Of a stretch of 64,000 nucleotides of DNA, positions 43,637-53,267 are shown in pieces. Both the position numbers and the translations under genes were made by a program. Below the pieces are notes generated by a model that was not told the origin of the DNA, did no database searches, and saw only the letters and a list, made by a program, of their open reading frames with translations. The stretch covers positions 1 through 64,000 of the forward strand of contig NZ_JAAVUQ010000028.1 in the NCBI RefSeq assembly GCF_018449515.1. Direction: 5' to 3'. This DNA comes from Caballeronia sp. dw_19. Lineage in GTDB: Bacteria > Pseudomonadota > Gammaproteobacteria > Burkholderiales > Burkholderiaceae. Every line of letters begins with the position of its first letter. The first letter of the stretch is position 1.

Positions 43637-44839
43637 ATGGACCTCACACAAGCCTCCTCGACTTCGACTCTGGCGCAGCAGCGCGCGGGCAAGGTGCCCG
43701 TCGATCCAGACCTCTTCGACGAACGTCCGTTTCTCAAGCGTCTCGGTGTGACCGACTGGCTGTTCGCCCTGGCGATGGTCGCCGGCGCGGGTTTCGCGCT
43801 GTATCGGTATCACCCGTTCATGAATTACTACGACAAGCTGGTGCTGTGTTGCGCCGTGCCCGTGTTCGTGGTGCTCGGATGGCGCTGGAAGCCGGTACGC
43901 CTGCTGATTGCGTGTATCGCGGTGATGTCGCTGTTTTCTTTGCAGCTTTATCACGCGGACCTCGCCCGCGCCGACACCAATTTCTTCCTCAAATACTTCT
44001 TGTCCAGCCAGTCGGCCATTTTGTGGATGAGTGCGCTGCTTGTGCTGGCCACGGTGTTCTACTGGATCGGCCTGATTTCGCGTTCGCCGACCGGCGGCGC
44101 GATCGGCTCGAAGATGACCTGGGCGGCAGTGCTGATGGGCTTCACCGGCCTGATGGTGCGCTGGTATGAGTCTTACCTGATCGGTTCGGACGTGGGCCAT
44201 ATCCCTATTTCGAACCTGTATGAAGTATTCGTGCTGTTCTGCCTGATTACGTCGCTGTTTTATTTGTACTACGAGCAGCATTACAACACGCGTGCAATGG
44301 GCGCTTTCGTGCTGCTGGTGATCAGCGCGGCTGTTGGCTTCCTGATGTGGTATTCCATCGCTCGTGACGCTCAACAAATCCAGCCGCTCGTGCCTGCGCT
44401 GCAAAGCTGGTGGATGAAAATCCACGTGCCGGCGAATTTCATCGGTTATGGCAGTTTTGCGCTGGCGGCCATGGTCGGGGTAGCCTATCTGGTCAAGGAA
44501 CGCGGCATTCTGGCGGACCGCCTGCCGTCGCTCGAAGTGCTCGACGACGTCATGTACAAGTCGATCGCGGTCGGTTTCGCGTTCTTCACCATCGCGACCA
44601 TTCTCGGTGCGCTGTGGGCCGCCGAAGCGTGGGGTGGCTACTGGAGCTGGGATCCGAAGGAAACGTGGGCGTTGATCGTGTGGCTGAATTACGCAGCGTG
44701 GCTGCATATGCGTCTGATGAAAGGGCTGCGTGGCTCGGTGGCCGCGTGGTGGGCGTTGACCGGTTTGCTGGTCACCACGTTCGCGTTCCTCGGCGTCAAT
44801 ATGTTCCTGTCCGGCCTGCATAGTTACGGCAAGCTGTAA
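43637..44839 (+). CDS. ccsB: c-type cytochrome biogenesis protein CcsB/CcsA (ResC)
   Basis: A 400-residue polytopic haem-handling protein. The tryptophan-rich WWD-type motif WGGYWSWDPKETWALIVW near residues 332-349 binds haem at the periplasmic face. Flanking conserved histidines occur near HVPANF and at LHMR. About eight hydrophobic segments are visible. It pairs with ResB as the synthetase of system II. Naming varies in the literature (ccsA, ccsB, resC). It is closed by a terminator at 44866. Confidence 0.94.
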   Translation: MDLTQASSTSTLAQQRAGKVPVDPDLFDERPFLKRLGVTDWLFALAMVAGAGFALYRYHPFMNYYDKLVLCCAVPVFVVLGWRWKPVRLLIACIAVMSLFSLQLYHADLARADTNFFLKYFLSSQSAILWMSALLVLATVFYWIGLISRSPTGGAIGSKMTWAAVLMGFTGLMVRWYESYLIGSDVGHIPISNLYEVFVLFCLITSLFYLYYEQHYNTRAMGAFVLLVISAAVGFLMWYSIARDAQQIQPLVPALQSWWMKIHVPANFIGYGSFALAAMVGVAYLVKERGILADRLPSLEVLDDVMYKSIAVGFAFFTIATILGALWAAEAWGGYWSWDPKETWALIVWLNYAAWLHMRLMKGLRGSVAAWWALTGLLVTTFAFLGVNMFLSGLHSYGKL

Positions 44840-44865
44840 CATCTGCCGCTAAACACCGTCGTCTA

Positions 44866-44900
44866 AAAACCGCCACGCAAGATTTGCTGGCGGTTTTTTT
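44866..44900 (+). terminator. Terminator after ccsB
   Basis: CCGCCA (44870-44875) pairs with TGGCGG (44888-44893), preceded by AAAAA and followed by seven T residues. A-T pairs extend the stem. Confidence 0.85.
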
Positions 44901-45005
44901 ATTGCCTGGGCGGAATAGCTGCAACCGATTCGGTGTTTGCCACGAATATAGGTATAGCAGCGGCGACACCGACACGGGCTGCAACCAGGATTTCAGGAGC
45001 ATCGA

Positions 45006-45995
45006 ATGGTTATGAAACACACACGCCAGCTTTTCGGCAACGACATCGCCCGAAGCGAGATCACGCCACGCGCATTCTTCGAGAATCGTCGCCGCGTGTT
45101 ACGGGCCGCGGGTGCGCTGGCCGCGACGGGGCTCATTGGCGTGAACGGCGAAGCGCTTGCCACGATGACATCGCCCGATGCAAAGGGGCAAAAACTCGCC
45201 GCGACCACGAACACGAAGTTCGTCGCGCTGGACAAGGTGACGCCGTTCAAGGACATCACGAGCTACAACAACTTCTACGAGTTCGGCACGGACAAGGCCG
45301 ATCCGGCGCAAAACGCGCATACGCTGCGGCCGCGGCCGTGGAAGATATCGGTGGAAGGCGAGATCAAGAATGCGAAGGTGTATGACATCGATGAAATCGT
45401 GAAACTCGCGCCGCTCGAGGAGCGTATTTACAGGATGCGGTGCGTGGAAGGATGGTCGATGGTGATTCCGTGGATCGGTATTCCGCTGTCCGAGATCATC
45501 AAGCGCGCGCAGCCGACGGGCAACGCGAAGTACGTGCAATTCATCACGCTCGCTGATCCCTCGCAGATGTCCGGGTTGTCCGACCCCATTCTCGACTGGC
45601 CGTATTCCGAAGGTTTGCGCATGGACGAGGCGATGAATCCGCTGGCGCTGCTAACCGTTGGTTTGTACGGTGAAGTGCTGCCGAATCAGAACGGCGCGCC
45701 GGTGCGTTTGGTGGTGCCGTGGAAATATGGTTTCAAGAGCGCGAAATCGATCGTGAAGATCCGGTTTATCGAGAAGCAGCCGAAGACGAGCTGGAGCGAA
45801 TATGCGCCAGCCGAGTACGGGTTTTATTCGAACGTGAACCCGAACGTCGATCATCCGCGCTGGAGCCAGGCAACGGAACGGCGCATTGGCGAGGACGGTT
45901 TTTTCACGCCGAAGCGTAAGACGCTGATGTTCAATGGATACGGCGATCAAGTTGCGTCGTTGTATCGCGGCATGGATCTCAAGGCCAATTTTTAA
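45006..45995 (+). CDS. msrP: Protein-methionine-sulfoxide reductase catalytic subunit MsrP (YedY)
   Basis: A 329-residue periplasmic molybdopterin enzyme that repairs oxidised methionine in envelope proteins. Twin-arginine export is indicated by RRRVLRAAG at residues 28-36 before a hydrophobic stretch. The molybdenum-ligand cysteine is Cys146 in [16 protein letters not shown] 45006 lies 7 bases after CAGGAG. msrQ follows after 16 bp, forming the usual two-gene unit. Confidence 0.95.
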   Translation: MVMKHTRQLFGNDIARSEITPRAFFENRRRVLRAAGALAATGLIGVNGEALATMTSPDAKGQKLAATTNTKFVALDKVTPFKDITSYNNFYEFGTDKADPAQNAHTLRPRPWKISVEGEIKNAKVYDIDEIVKLAPLEERIYRMRCVEGWSMVIPWIGIPLSEIIKRAQPTGNAKYVQFITLADPSQMSGLSDPILDWPYSEGLRMDEAMNPLALLTVGLYGEVLPNQNGAPVRLVVPWKYGFKSAKSIVKIRFIEKQPKTSWSEYAPAEYGFYSNVNPNVDHPRWSQATERRIGEDGFFTPKRKTLMFNGYGDQVASLYRGMDLKANF

Positions 45996-46011
45996 GGTTT
46001 AGGGGGCAAGG

Positions 46012-46689
46012 ATGGCTGTGGCTTCCGATGTCAAAACAAAGCCGGCAATAAAGCCAGTAGCGCGCGTTGCCGCAGGCGGCACGAACTGGATCGTGCCGGC
46101 GAAAGTAGCTGTGTTTCTTGGCGGTTTGTATCCGCTCGCGCGTATTGTGCTGCTGGGCTTCACGGGCGGATTGGGCGCGAATCCGATCGAATTCATTACC
46201 CGCTCGACCGGTTTGTGGACGCTCGTGTTCCTGTGCATCACGCTTGCCGTCACGCCGGTTCGCCGGTTGACCGGCCTGAACGCGCTGCTGCGTTTCCGGC
46301 GGATGCTCGGGCTATTTGCATTCTTCTATGTCGTGCTGCACTTCACCACGTACGTCTGGTTCGACAAATGGTTCGATGTCTTCGCCATTCTCAAGGACAT
46401 CGTCAAGCGGCCATTCATCCTGGTTGGTTTTTCGGCGTTCGTGCTGCTGATCCCGCTCGCCGTGACGTCGCCGAAAGCGATGCTCAGAAAACTCGGTCGG
46501 CGCTGGCAAACGCTGCACAGGTTGATCTATCCGATCGCCGTGCTCGCGATCCTGCACTTCTGGTGGATGAAAGCGGGCAAGCACGATCTCATCTTGCCGA
46601 AGATCTACGGCGCGATCGTGGTGGTGTTGTTGGCGTGGCGCGTGCTTATCTGGCTGCGGTCGCGAATGATGAAGACGCGTGCGGGTTAA
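46012..46689 (+). CDS. msrQ: MsrQ haem-binding membrane subunit (YedZ)
   Basis: A 225-residue inner-membrane b-type cytochrome that supplies electrons from the quinone pool or flavin reductase to MsrP. A ferric-reductase-like core of about six helices is visible. Candidate haem histidines occur in FYVVLHFTTYVWFDK, WQTLHRLIYPIAV and ILHFWWMKAG. It belongs to the msrPQ unit and ends before a bidirectional terminator shared with lysA. Confidence 0.94.
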   Translation: MAVASDVKTKPAIKPVARVAAGGTNWIVPAKVAVFLGGLYPLARIVLLGFTGGLGANPIEFITRSTGLWTLVFLCITLAVTPVRRLTGLNALLRFRRMLGLFAFFYVVLHFTTYVWFDKWFDVFAILKDIVKRPFILVGFSAFVLLIPLAVTSPKAMLRKLGRRWQTLHRLIYPIAVLAILHFWWMKAGKHDLILPKIYGAIVVVLLAWRVLIWLRSRMMKTRAG

Positions 46690-46713
46690 CCGCTTTTGAT
46701 CAGGACGCGCGTG

Positions 46714-46750
46714 AAAAAAGGGCGACGCTTGAATAGCGTCGCCCTTTTTT
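46714..46750. terminator. Bidirectional terminator between msrQ and lysA
   Basis: GGGCGACGC (46720-46728) pairs with GCGTCGCCC (46736-46744). Six A residues precede it and six T residues follow, so it can terminate both the plus-strand msrPQ and the minus-strand lptM-lysA transcripts. Confidence 0.92.
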
Positions 46751-46772
46751 ACTCTGATCCGACCAACGGAAG

Positions 46773-48035
46773 TCAGTCCGGGAAAATCGATTCGCCCGCG
46801 AACAACTGCTTCACTTCTTCGCGTTCACGCACTCGCCGGGCACGTTCGCGATCGACCATGACTTCGGCGGCGCGCGGGCGCGTATTGTAGTTCGAGCTCA
46901 TCACGAAACCGTAAGCGCCCGCCGAGAAGATCGCGATCAGATCGCCTTGTTCGATGGCGAGTTCCCGATCCTTGCCAAGCCAGTCGCCGCTTTCGCAAAC
47001 AGGACCGACCACGTCGTAGAGTTGCGCTTTCGTCGCGCGCTTTTCCACGGCTTCCATGCGATGAAACGCCTGGTACATCGCAGGACGCGCGAGGTCGTTC
47101 ATGCCGGCGTCGACGATGGCGAAATTTTTCTCCGCGCCCGGCTTCAGGTATTCCACGCGCGTGAGCAACACGCCCGCATTGCCGACCAGCGAACGGCCCG
47201 GCTCGAAATACACTTCGCGATGACCGTGCCCGCGGTCATCGATACGCGCGAGCACCGCACGCACGAAATCCCCGATAGCCGGCGGCGTTTCATGGTCGTA
47301 CGTAATGCCGAGTCCACCGCCGACATCGACGTGATGAATGGTCGTGCCGTCCGCTTCGATCTGCTCGACGAGGTCCAGCAATTTGTCGAGGGCGTCGAGA
47401 TACGGGCTGACTTCCGTGATCTGCGAACCAATATGACAATCGATCCCGATTACGTCGAGATTCGACATGGCCTCGGCTTGTGCATAGGTCGCGCGGGCCT
47501 CGTCGAAAGCCACGCCGAACTTGTTCGACTTCAGACCCGTGGAAATATACGGATGCGTCTTGGCATCGACGTCGGGATTCACACGCAGCGACACCGGCGC
47601 TCGTTTGCCCGCGGCCTTGGCCACTTCGTTCAGCGCGTGCAGTTCGGGGATGGACTCGACGTTGAAGCACTTCACGCCGGCATCGAGTGCTTCGCGCATT
47701 TCCGCCGCCGTCTTGCCGACGCCGGAGAACACGGTGTTTTCGGCCTTGCCGCCCGCGGCCAGCACGCGCGCCAGTTCGCCCGACGAGACGATGTCGAAGC
47801 CCGCGCCGAGCCGCGCGAATACGTTCAGCACCGCGAGGTTGCTGTTGGCTTTCACGGCCACGTGGATAGTGGCGCGGCGGCCGCTGCAGGCATCGGCGTA
47901 AGCTTTATACGCGTCGGTCAACGCACTGCGCGAATACACGTAGAGCGGGGTGCCGAACTGATCGGCCAGCGACGCGGCCGAAACGCCTTCGACCTGCAGC
48001 ACGCCGTCGGCGCGAGAGAATGCGGATTGAGTCAT
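46773..48035 (-). CDS. lysA: Diaminopimelate decarboxylase
   Basis: A 420-residue PLP enzyme that converts meso-diaminopimelate to lysine, the last step of lysine synthesis. The PLP lysine is Lys62 in HVAVKANSNL. HIGSQI, GGGLGI and the C-terminal GPVCESGDWL with its active-site cysteine are present. Length matches the family. It follows lptM by 60 bp in the same direction. Confidence 0.96.
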   Translation of the reverse strand: MTQSAFSRADGVLQVEGVSAASLADQFGTPLYVYSRSALTDAYKAYADACSGRRATIHVAVKANSNLAVLNVFARLGAGFDIVSSGELARVLAAGGKAENTVFSGVGKTAAEMREALDAGVKCFNVESIPELHALNEVAKAAGKRAPVSLRVNPDVDAKTHPYISTGLKSNKFGVAFDEARATYAQAEAMSNLDVIGIDCHIGSQITEVSPYLDALDKLLDLVEQIEADGTTIHHVDVGGGLGITYDHETPPAIGDFVRAVLARIDDRGHGHREVYFEPGRSLVGNAGVLLTRVEYLKPGAEKNFAIVDAGMNDLARPAMYQAFHRMEAVEKRATKAQLYDVVGPVCESGDWLGKDRELAIEQGDLIAIFSAGAYGFVMSSNYNTRPRAAEVMVDRERARRVREREEVKQLFAGESIFPD

Positions 48036-48095
48036 GGGTTTTCTGGTTCTGCTGACGCACCGGGCCGGTTGGCCCCAAGCGCGGTATGGCCACGA

Positions 48096-48401
48096 TTATT
48101 CGCCGGAGGAAGCGGCTTTGGGTGCCGACGCCGACGGGGACGATTTCAGGTTGTCGTCGGGGGAGAGCGAAAGCGCCGTACCGGAAGTGTCCGGAACGTC
48201 CTCGGTACTCACAGCAGACGAGGCGGACGATGCTTCTGCCGGCACGCTCGCCGGCAACGGCGGAAGGCTTGAGGGACGAACCGGCATTGGCGGGGCGACG
48301 GGCATATAGAGCGGTCCACGCTGGCCACAGGCGGCGAGCAGCGTGCCGGCGGAAATGGCCAAAGCCGCTACAATCGCGCTCATCCGGAAGACGACTTGCA
48401 T
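48096..48401 (-). CDS. lptM: Small outer-membrane lipoprotein LptM (YifL-like)
   Basis: A 101-residue lipoprotein. The signal peptide ends in LLAAC, with lipidated Cys25, directly followed by GQRGPLYMP, the conserved motif of LptM, which helps LptD mature in E. coli. The remainder is Pro/Ser/Ala-rich and probably disordered, longer than the E. coli protein (67). An AGGGA site precedes the ATG. The position next to lysA and cyaY is the same as in E. coli (cyaY-yifL-dapF). Confidence 0.88.
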   Translation of the reverse strand: MQVVFRMSAIVAALAISAGTLLAACGQRGPLYMPVAPPMPVRPSSLPPLPASVPAEASSASSAVSTEDVPDTSGTALSLSPDDNLKSSPSASAPKAASSGE

Positions 48402-48436
48402 TACTGTCCCTGACTAATTAATCGATGGAGTTTAGC

Positions 48437-48754
48437 ATGACCGACAACGAATACCTGACCCTCGCCGAGGCCGCGCTGGCGGCCATCGAGCGGGACGTGG
48501 ACGGCCTCGAAGCCGATGTCGAATTCGAGCGCAGCGGTAATGTTTTAACGCTCGAATTCGAGAACCGCACGAAACTGATCGTGAATTTGCAGCCGCCGAT
48601 GCACGAGCTCTGGCTCGCGGCCAAGGCTGGCGGTTTTCACTATAAGTATGTGGACGGCGCATGGCGCAACACGCGCGACGGCAGTGAGTTTTTTGAAGCG
48701 CTCAGCCAGTACGCCAGCGAACAAGCCGGCGAGCCGATCCGCTTTTCAGCTTGA
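48437..48754 (+). CDS. cyaY: Iron donor protein CyaY (frataxin homologue)
   Basis: A 105-residue protein that binds iron and modulates IscS in iron-sulphur assembly. The N-terminal helix is acidic and the beta sheet contains [26 protein letters not shown] and [14 protein letters not shown], typical of frataxins. ATG 48437 lies 6 bases after GGAG; ATG 48425 would add four residues. It is divergent from lptM with only 35 bp between start codons. Confidence 0.95.
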   Translation: MTDNEYLTLAEAALAAIERDVDGLEADVEFERSGNVLTLEFENRTKLIVNLQPPMHELWLAAKAGGFHYKYVDGAWRNTRDGSEFFEALSQYASEQAGEPIRFSA

Positions 48755-48828
48755 TCCGCAGCTTGATCTACCGCTTGATTTGCCGCTCAGGCCCCGGACT
48801 AGCCGGGGCTTGAGTTCGATCACGCTGC

Positions 48829-51237
48829 TTACTGTGCTTTGAACAGATTCATGATGTCCTGCTTTTCCTGCTCGCCGACCTGCGGCGCAGGCGCAGAGGG
48901 GGCCCCGCCACTGACGTCTTCCGGCACGGCCTGACTCACACCGATAGTCGCCACGAATCCGTGACCCGGCGTCATGTCGTCGAAATAGAGTTCGCCGCCT
49001 AGCGAGACCACATCGGGCGGCATGGTCGATTTGTATTCGGGCACGTCGCGCAACGCCCGACTCATGTAGTCCATCCATACCGGCAGTGCGAGTCCGCCGC
49101 CCGTTTCCTTGTCGCCGAGACTGCGCGGCGAGTCGTACCCAATCCACGCAATGGCCACCAGCGAATGTTGATAACCGGCGAACCACGCGTCGTGGGAGTC
49201 GTTCGTCGTGCCGGTCTTGCCGGCAAGGTCAGTGCGCTTCAACTGATTCGTTCTCGCGCCCGTACCGCGTTGCGCCACGCTTTGAAGCAGGCTGTTCATC
49301 ACGTAGGCGTTGCGCGGCGTAATGGCGAGCGGCGCGGTGTCGGCGGCGACCAGCGGCTGCGGATGCGAGACCACGGCGCCGCGCGGATCGGTGATATCGG
49401 CGATCAGATACGGATTCACGCGGTATCCGCCGTTCGCGAACACCGAATACCCCGTCGCCATTTGCAGCGGCGTGACCTGGCCTGCGCCGAGCGCCATCGG
49501 CAGATAGGCGGGCTGACGCGAGGCGTCGAAACCGAACTTCGTCACATAGCCTTGCGCATACTTCGGACCGATATTGTTCAGGATCCGGATGGACACCAGG
49601 TTCTTCGATTTCATCAACGCCGTGCGCATGGGCATCGGGCCGTCGAAACCGCCGCCGTAGTTCTTTGGCTCCCACGCCTGGCCGCCCGTTTCAGCAGCGC
49701 TGAAGTAGAGCGGCGCGTCGTTGATGATGGTCGCCGGCGACAAGCCCTTTTCCAGTGACGCCGAATAGATGAACGGCTTGAAACTCGAACCCGGCTGGCG
49801 CCACGCCTGAGTGACGTGGTTGAACTTGTTCTTGTTGAAGTCGAAACCGCCCACCAGCGCGCGGATCGCGCCGTCCTGCGGCACGATGGAAACGAACGCG
49901 CCTTCCACTTGCGGCAGTTGGGTGATGACCCAGGTGTCGTCGTCGTTTTTCATCAGGCGCACGATCGCGCCCGGCCGGATGCGCTGGTTCGGCTGCGCCC
50001 GCGTGCTGAGCGCGCTCGCGACAAAACGCAGATCGTTGCCTTCAACGACCGCTACGTTGCCATCGATAAAACTCGCTTTCACTTGCTTGGGGCTCGCCTC
50101 GGTGACGACCGCTGCGACGATCTCGCCGTTGTCGGGATGGTCGACCAGAGCGTCGTCGATAGCCTGCTCGCGATCGTCGGGGTCCGTGGGCAGATCGATA
50201 TACGCTTCCGGCCCGCGATATCCGTGCCGGTGTTCATAGTCCATCAGACCTTTGCGCACGGCGCGATATGCTGCGTCCTGATCGGCGGAATCGATGGTCG
50301 TCACCACGTTCAGGCCCAGCGTATAAGCCTCTTCGCGATACTGCGTGTACATCATCTGGCGCACCATTTCCGCCACATACTCGGCGTGCACGCTGAACTC
50401 GCGCCCGGCGCCCTTCACCACAAGCGGTTGTTTCGCCGCGTCTTCATATTGTTGCTGCGTGATGTAGTGCAGTTCGAGCATCCGTTCCAGGATGTATTGC
50501 TGGCGCACTTTCGCGCGTTTCGGATTGACGACCGGGTTGTACGCGGAGGGCGCTTTTGGCAAGCCGGCGAGCATGGCGGCTTCGGCAAGCGTGATGTCCT
50601 TCAGGTCCTTGCCGAAATAGACCCGCGCGGCACTCGCGAATCCATAGGCGCGCTGTCCCAGATAAATCTGGTTCATATAGACCTCGAGAATCTGGTCTTT
50701 CGTCAACGCGCGCTCAATCTTGTACGCAAGCAACATCTCGTAGATCTTGCGGGTGTAGGTCTTTTCGCTCGACAAGAAGAAATTTCGCGCGACTTGCATC
50801 GTGATCGTGCTTGCGCCCTGGGAAGCGTGGCCGTTCGTCAACGCTACCGTGCCGGCGCGAAGGATACCGGTCAGGTCGACACCGCCGTGATCGTAGAAAC
50901 GCGCGTCTTCAATGGCGAGCACCGCTTTCTTGAGGTAATCCGGCACGTCCTGGATCCGCACGACGCTGCGCCGTTCTTCGCCGAATTCGCCAATCAGCAC
51001 GTGATCTGCCGTGTAGACCCGCAGCGGTACTTTCGGGCGGTAGTCGGTGAGCGCTTCGAGCGACGGCAGGTTGGGCTGGGCCACCACCAGCGCGTAACCG
51101 AGCACCAGCCCCGCACTGATGATCAACCCGACAATACAAATTAACAATCCGAGCAGAAGCCTGATCCAGAGCGGGCGAACACGCTTCGGGGAATCGGGAT
51201 GACGGGACGGAGGGGACGACGGAGACTGAGATTGCAT
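48829..51237 (-). CDS. mrcA: Penicillin-binding protein 1A, class A
   Basis: An 802-residue bifunctional peptidoglycan synthase. An N-terminal membrane anchor lies near residues 24-50. The GT51 glycosyltransferase domain shows EDARFYDHGGVD and QGASTITMQVARNFFLS. The transpeptidase domain shows the SxxK motif in PGSSFKPFIYS, SKN in MKSKNLVSIR and KTGTTNDSHDAWFAGY. An OB-like insert lies between the two domains. It is divergent from the pilM operon, a neighbourhood (ponA-pilMNOPQ) common in proteobacteria. Confidence 0.96.
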   Translation of the reverse strand: MQSQSPSSPPSRHPDSPKRVRPLWIRLLLGLLICIVGLIISAGLVLGYALVVAQPNLPSLEALTDYRPKVPLRVYTADHVLIGEFGEERRSVVRIQDVPDYLKKAVLAIEDARFYDHGGVDLTGILRAGTVALTNGHASQGASTITMQVARNFFLSSEKTYTRKIYEMLLAYKIERALTKDQILEVYMNQIYLGQRAYGFASAARVYFGKDLKDITLAEAAMLAGLPKAPSAYNPVVNPKRAKVRQQYILERMLELHYITQQQYEDAAKQPLVVKGAGREFSVHAEYVAEMVRQMMYTQYREEAYTLGLNVVTTIDSADQDAAYRAVRKGLMDYEHRHGYRGPEAYIDLPTDPDDREQAIDDALVDHPDNGEIVAAVVTEASPKQVKASFIDGNVAVVEGNDLRFVASALSTRAQPNQRIRPGAIVRLMKNDDDTWVITQLPQVEGAFVSIVPQDGAIRALVGGFDFNKNKFNHVTQAWRQPGSSFKPFIYSASLEKGLSPATIINDAPLYFSAAETGGQAWEPKNYGGGFDGPMPMRTALMKSKNLVSIRILNNIGPKYAQGYVTKFGFDASRQPAYLPMALGAGQVTPLQMATGYSVFANGGYRVNPYLIADITDPRGAVVSHPQPLVAADTAPLAITPRNAYVMNSLLQSVAQRGTGARTNQLKRTDLAGKTGTTNDSHDAWFAGYQHSLVAIAWIGYDSPRSLGDKETGGGLALPVWMDYMSRALRDVPEYKSTMPPDVVSLGGELYFDDMTPGHGFVATIGVSQAVPEDVSGGAPSAPAPQVGEQEKQDIMNLFKAQ

Positions 51238-51262
51238 GGCACCACCAAAAAACGGTCCCGCG

Positions 51263-51268
51263 ATTATA
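51263..51268 (-). promoter_or_regulatory. Possible -10 box of mrcA
   Basis: TATAAT on the minus strand lies 25 bp before the mrcA ATG. No good -35 is visible upstream. The rest of the 327-bp divergent gap to pilM (51238-51564) holds no clear gene, terminator or second promoter. Confidence 0.35.
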
Positions 51269-51564
51269 GCTGTCCAACTTTACGGCTTTCGTCTGGCTTA
51301 CTTGGGGTGTTGCGCGCAGGGCGCGGCGACCCCTCTTTCGTCACGATAAGCGTTGACGGACTGAGACTGCTAACGTTTGCATCGCTTCTTTTGAGACTTT
51401 TTCACGCTTGTTTCGTGCCCACCGGCATCGGGGCTTTTTAAGCTCTTCATCCCTTTACGTTAGCCACTTGGACGAATGGTGGCAACCACTCCCGCTGCCC
51501 ACAATTGTTTCATTGCCGGCGCCCGAACGGTTCGGTGCGCGGCCTGAAAAAAGAGAGGGTGAGC

Positions 51565-52569
51565 ATGGGTACGGAAACACTATTGCGCGGATCGGTCCTG
51601 ACCGTTACGCGCCGGTTCGCGGCGGGTATCGACATTACCGAAGGGGTTTTAAGACTCGCTGTAGTCAGCAAGCGCTTGCATGCGAATCGGCCAGTTTGCG
51701 TCGAGCGGCTGGAGGAAGTTCTGCTTGAACCGGGCGTGGTGATAGGCGGGGATTTCATTGACCGGACAGCTATCACGGCGGCGTTGCGAGAAGCATTTTC
51801 GCGGCTGCCCGCGCGAGGCGCACTACGTTCGCTGCGGTGTGCAATGGCGTTGCCGGCGTCGGCAACACTGACTACGCGCATATCGCTGGCGAGGCTGACA
51901 CAGACGAGCCAGGTTTCAATTTCAGCGTCGGCGGGGCGCGATCCACGCGGCTTGCTTGAACCGGCTGTGCTGGCAGAAGCCGAGCGCGTGGCGGGGATCG
52001 AGCGCGGCGCTCTCGCGGTCGACTGGTCCATCCAAATGCTCGAGAACGGCGACGCTGAGGTGTCAATTGCTGCCACCGGGCGGCAATACGTGGAGTCGCG
52101 CGTGGAGACGGCGGCGGCCGCGAACATCGTGCTGAGTGCAATCGATGGTGAGCCGGGCGCGGCGCTGCGCGCGTTGCGTTATTCGGCTGCTATGGAGATT
52201 GATCCGTTGGAACGTTATGTCGCGTGCTGGGTGGAAAGTGCGGGGCTGCATGCATGGCTTGTCGGCGAGGAGGGCGTGGAGAACGAGGTGCGTTACCCGT
52301 CGCCGGAATATTCGAGCGCGACTGAAGCGCTGACCGATCTGGTTGGCGACGACCTGCCGGTGCACTGGATTTATATCGGCGGGGATATCGACCTGCTGAA
52401 TCGCGCAGGCGTTTCCACGCCAATGCTGGCCGCATTGTTCGGCTGCCCGGTCATGCCGTTTGAATGCGCGCCGTTTTGCAATGGCGCGCAAAGGGTGGAT
52501 GAACGTCTCGCGCATTCGCCGCTGTTTGCCGTGGCAATGGGGCTTGCGCTGCGCGAGGTAATGCCATGA
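51565..52569 (+). CDS. pilM: Type IV pilus assembly protein PilM
   Basis: A 334-residue actin-like cytoplasmic protein that binds the N-terminus of PilN and links the alignment complex to the pilus motor. An actin-type nucleotide site start is seen in AAGIDITEGVLRLAVV. The start is placed at ATG 51565 (MGTETLLRG); ATG 51505 would add 20 residues. Similarity to well-studied PilM is weak and the call leans on position. It overlaps pilN by 4 bases (ATGA). Confidence 0.82.
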   Translation: MGTETLLRGSVLTVTRRFAAGIDITEGVLRLAVVSKRLHANRPVCVERLEEVLLEPGVVIGGDFIDRTAITAALREAFSRLPARGALRSLRCAMALPASATLTTRISLARLTQTSQVSISASAGRDPRGLLEPAVLAEAERVAGIERGALAVDWSIQMLENGDAEVSIAATGRQYVESRVETAAAANIVLSAIDGEPGAALRALRYSAAMEIDPLERYVACWVESAGLHAWLVGEEGVENEVRYPSPEYSSATEALTDLVGDDLPVHWIYIGGDIDLLNRAGVSTPMLAALFGCPVMPFECAPFCNGAQRVDERLAHSPLFAVAMGLALREVMP

Positions 52570-53267
52570 GCACCGTCAGTTTGCATGCCTTCAATCTGCT
52601 GCCGTACAGGTCGGGTGCGCGGCGTCGAGCCCGCAACCGGGCGCTGGCGCTGCTCGCGGGCGCGGGTCTGGCGGGGTGTGCCGCGGTCGGCGCAGTGGCG
52701 GGCTGGGATGCGTTGGAGCGAGTGCATATAGAAGAGAAACGAGACTCGCTCGAGGTAGCGCTGCGGCAATTGAGTGCGCCGATCGCTGAGCATGCGCGGC
52801 TGGTCGAGTTGCAAGCGCTGGAGCGGAGGGCGCAGAGCGCCGCCGTGCCGTTAGCTGAGCCGCGCGCCCGGTTTCTCGGCTTGCTCGATGCGCTCGCGCG
52901 GGGGACATCGCAGGGGAATATCGGCTTGCAGCGGGTGACGCAGCGCGTGAGCGAGGTGGAGCTTGCCGCCAGCGCGCCGGATTCACACACGGCCGCCGCG
53001 TGGCTGAAAGCGCTTGAAAAAGTGACGGGCGTGAGGGCCGTGGAGATCGTGGAAATGCACCGGCGGGTGGTTGCTCTGCGGCCTCAAGCAGTAGCCGTCG
53101 CGCAACCCAGTGCGGTGAATTCGCAGGGCAAGACGAGCCCCTACGATTTCATCGCGGTCGTGCGATGGACGCAGAGCGCCAGCGGGGACGCAGCGCCGAA
53201 GGTGCTGAAGGCCGCTAGACGAGAGGCGTCGTCGAAGCCGAAAGCAGCAAGCCGGAGCACGCGATGA
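52566..53267 (+). CDS. pilN: Type IV pilus assembly protein PilN
   Basis: A 233-residue bitopic inner-membrane protein. The cytoplasmic N-terminus contains FNLLPYR, the family motif that binds PilM. One membrane helix (about residues 28-46) and a coiled-coil plus ferredoxin-like periplasmic part follow. Both ends overlap neighbours by 4 bases, so pilM, pilN and the next gene are translated together. Confidence 0.85.
   Translation: MSTVSLHAFNLLPYRSGARRRARNRALALLAGAGLAGCAAVGAVAGWDALERVHIEEKRDSLEVALRQLSAPIAEHARLVELQALERRAQSAAVPLAEPRARFLGLLDALARGTSQGNIGLQRVTQRVSEVELAASAPDSHTAAAWLKALEKVTGVRAVEIVEMHRRVVALRPQAVAVAQPSAVNSQGKTSPYDFIAVVRWTQSASGDAAPKVLKAARREASSKPKAASRSTR

Noticed and set aside
51478-51500. 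Sigma54-like GG/GC spacing upstream of pilM
   Set aside because: TGGCAACC followed by GCTGC has 11 rather than 10 bases between GG and GC, and the conserved TTGC is missing.
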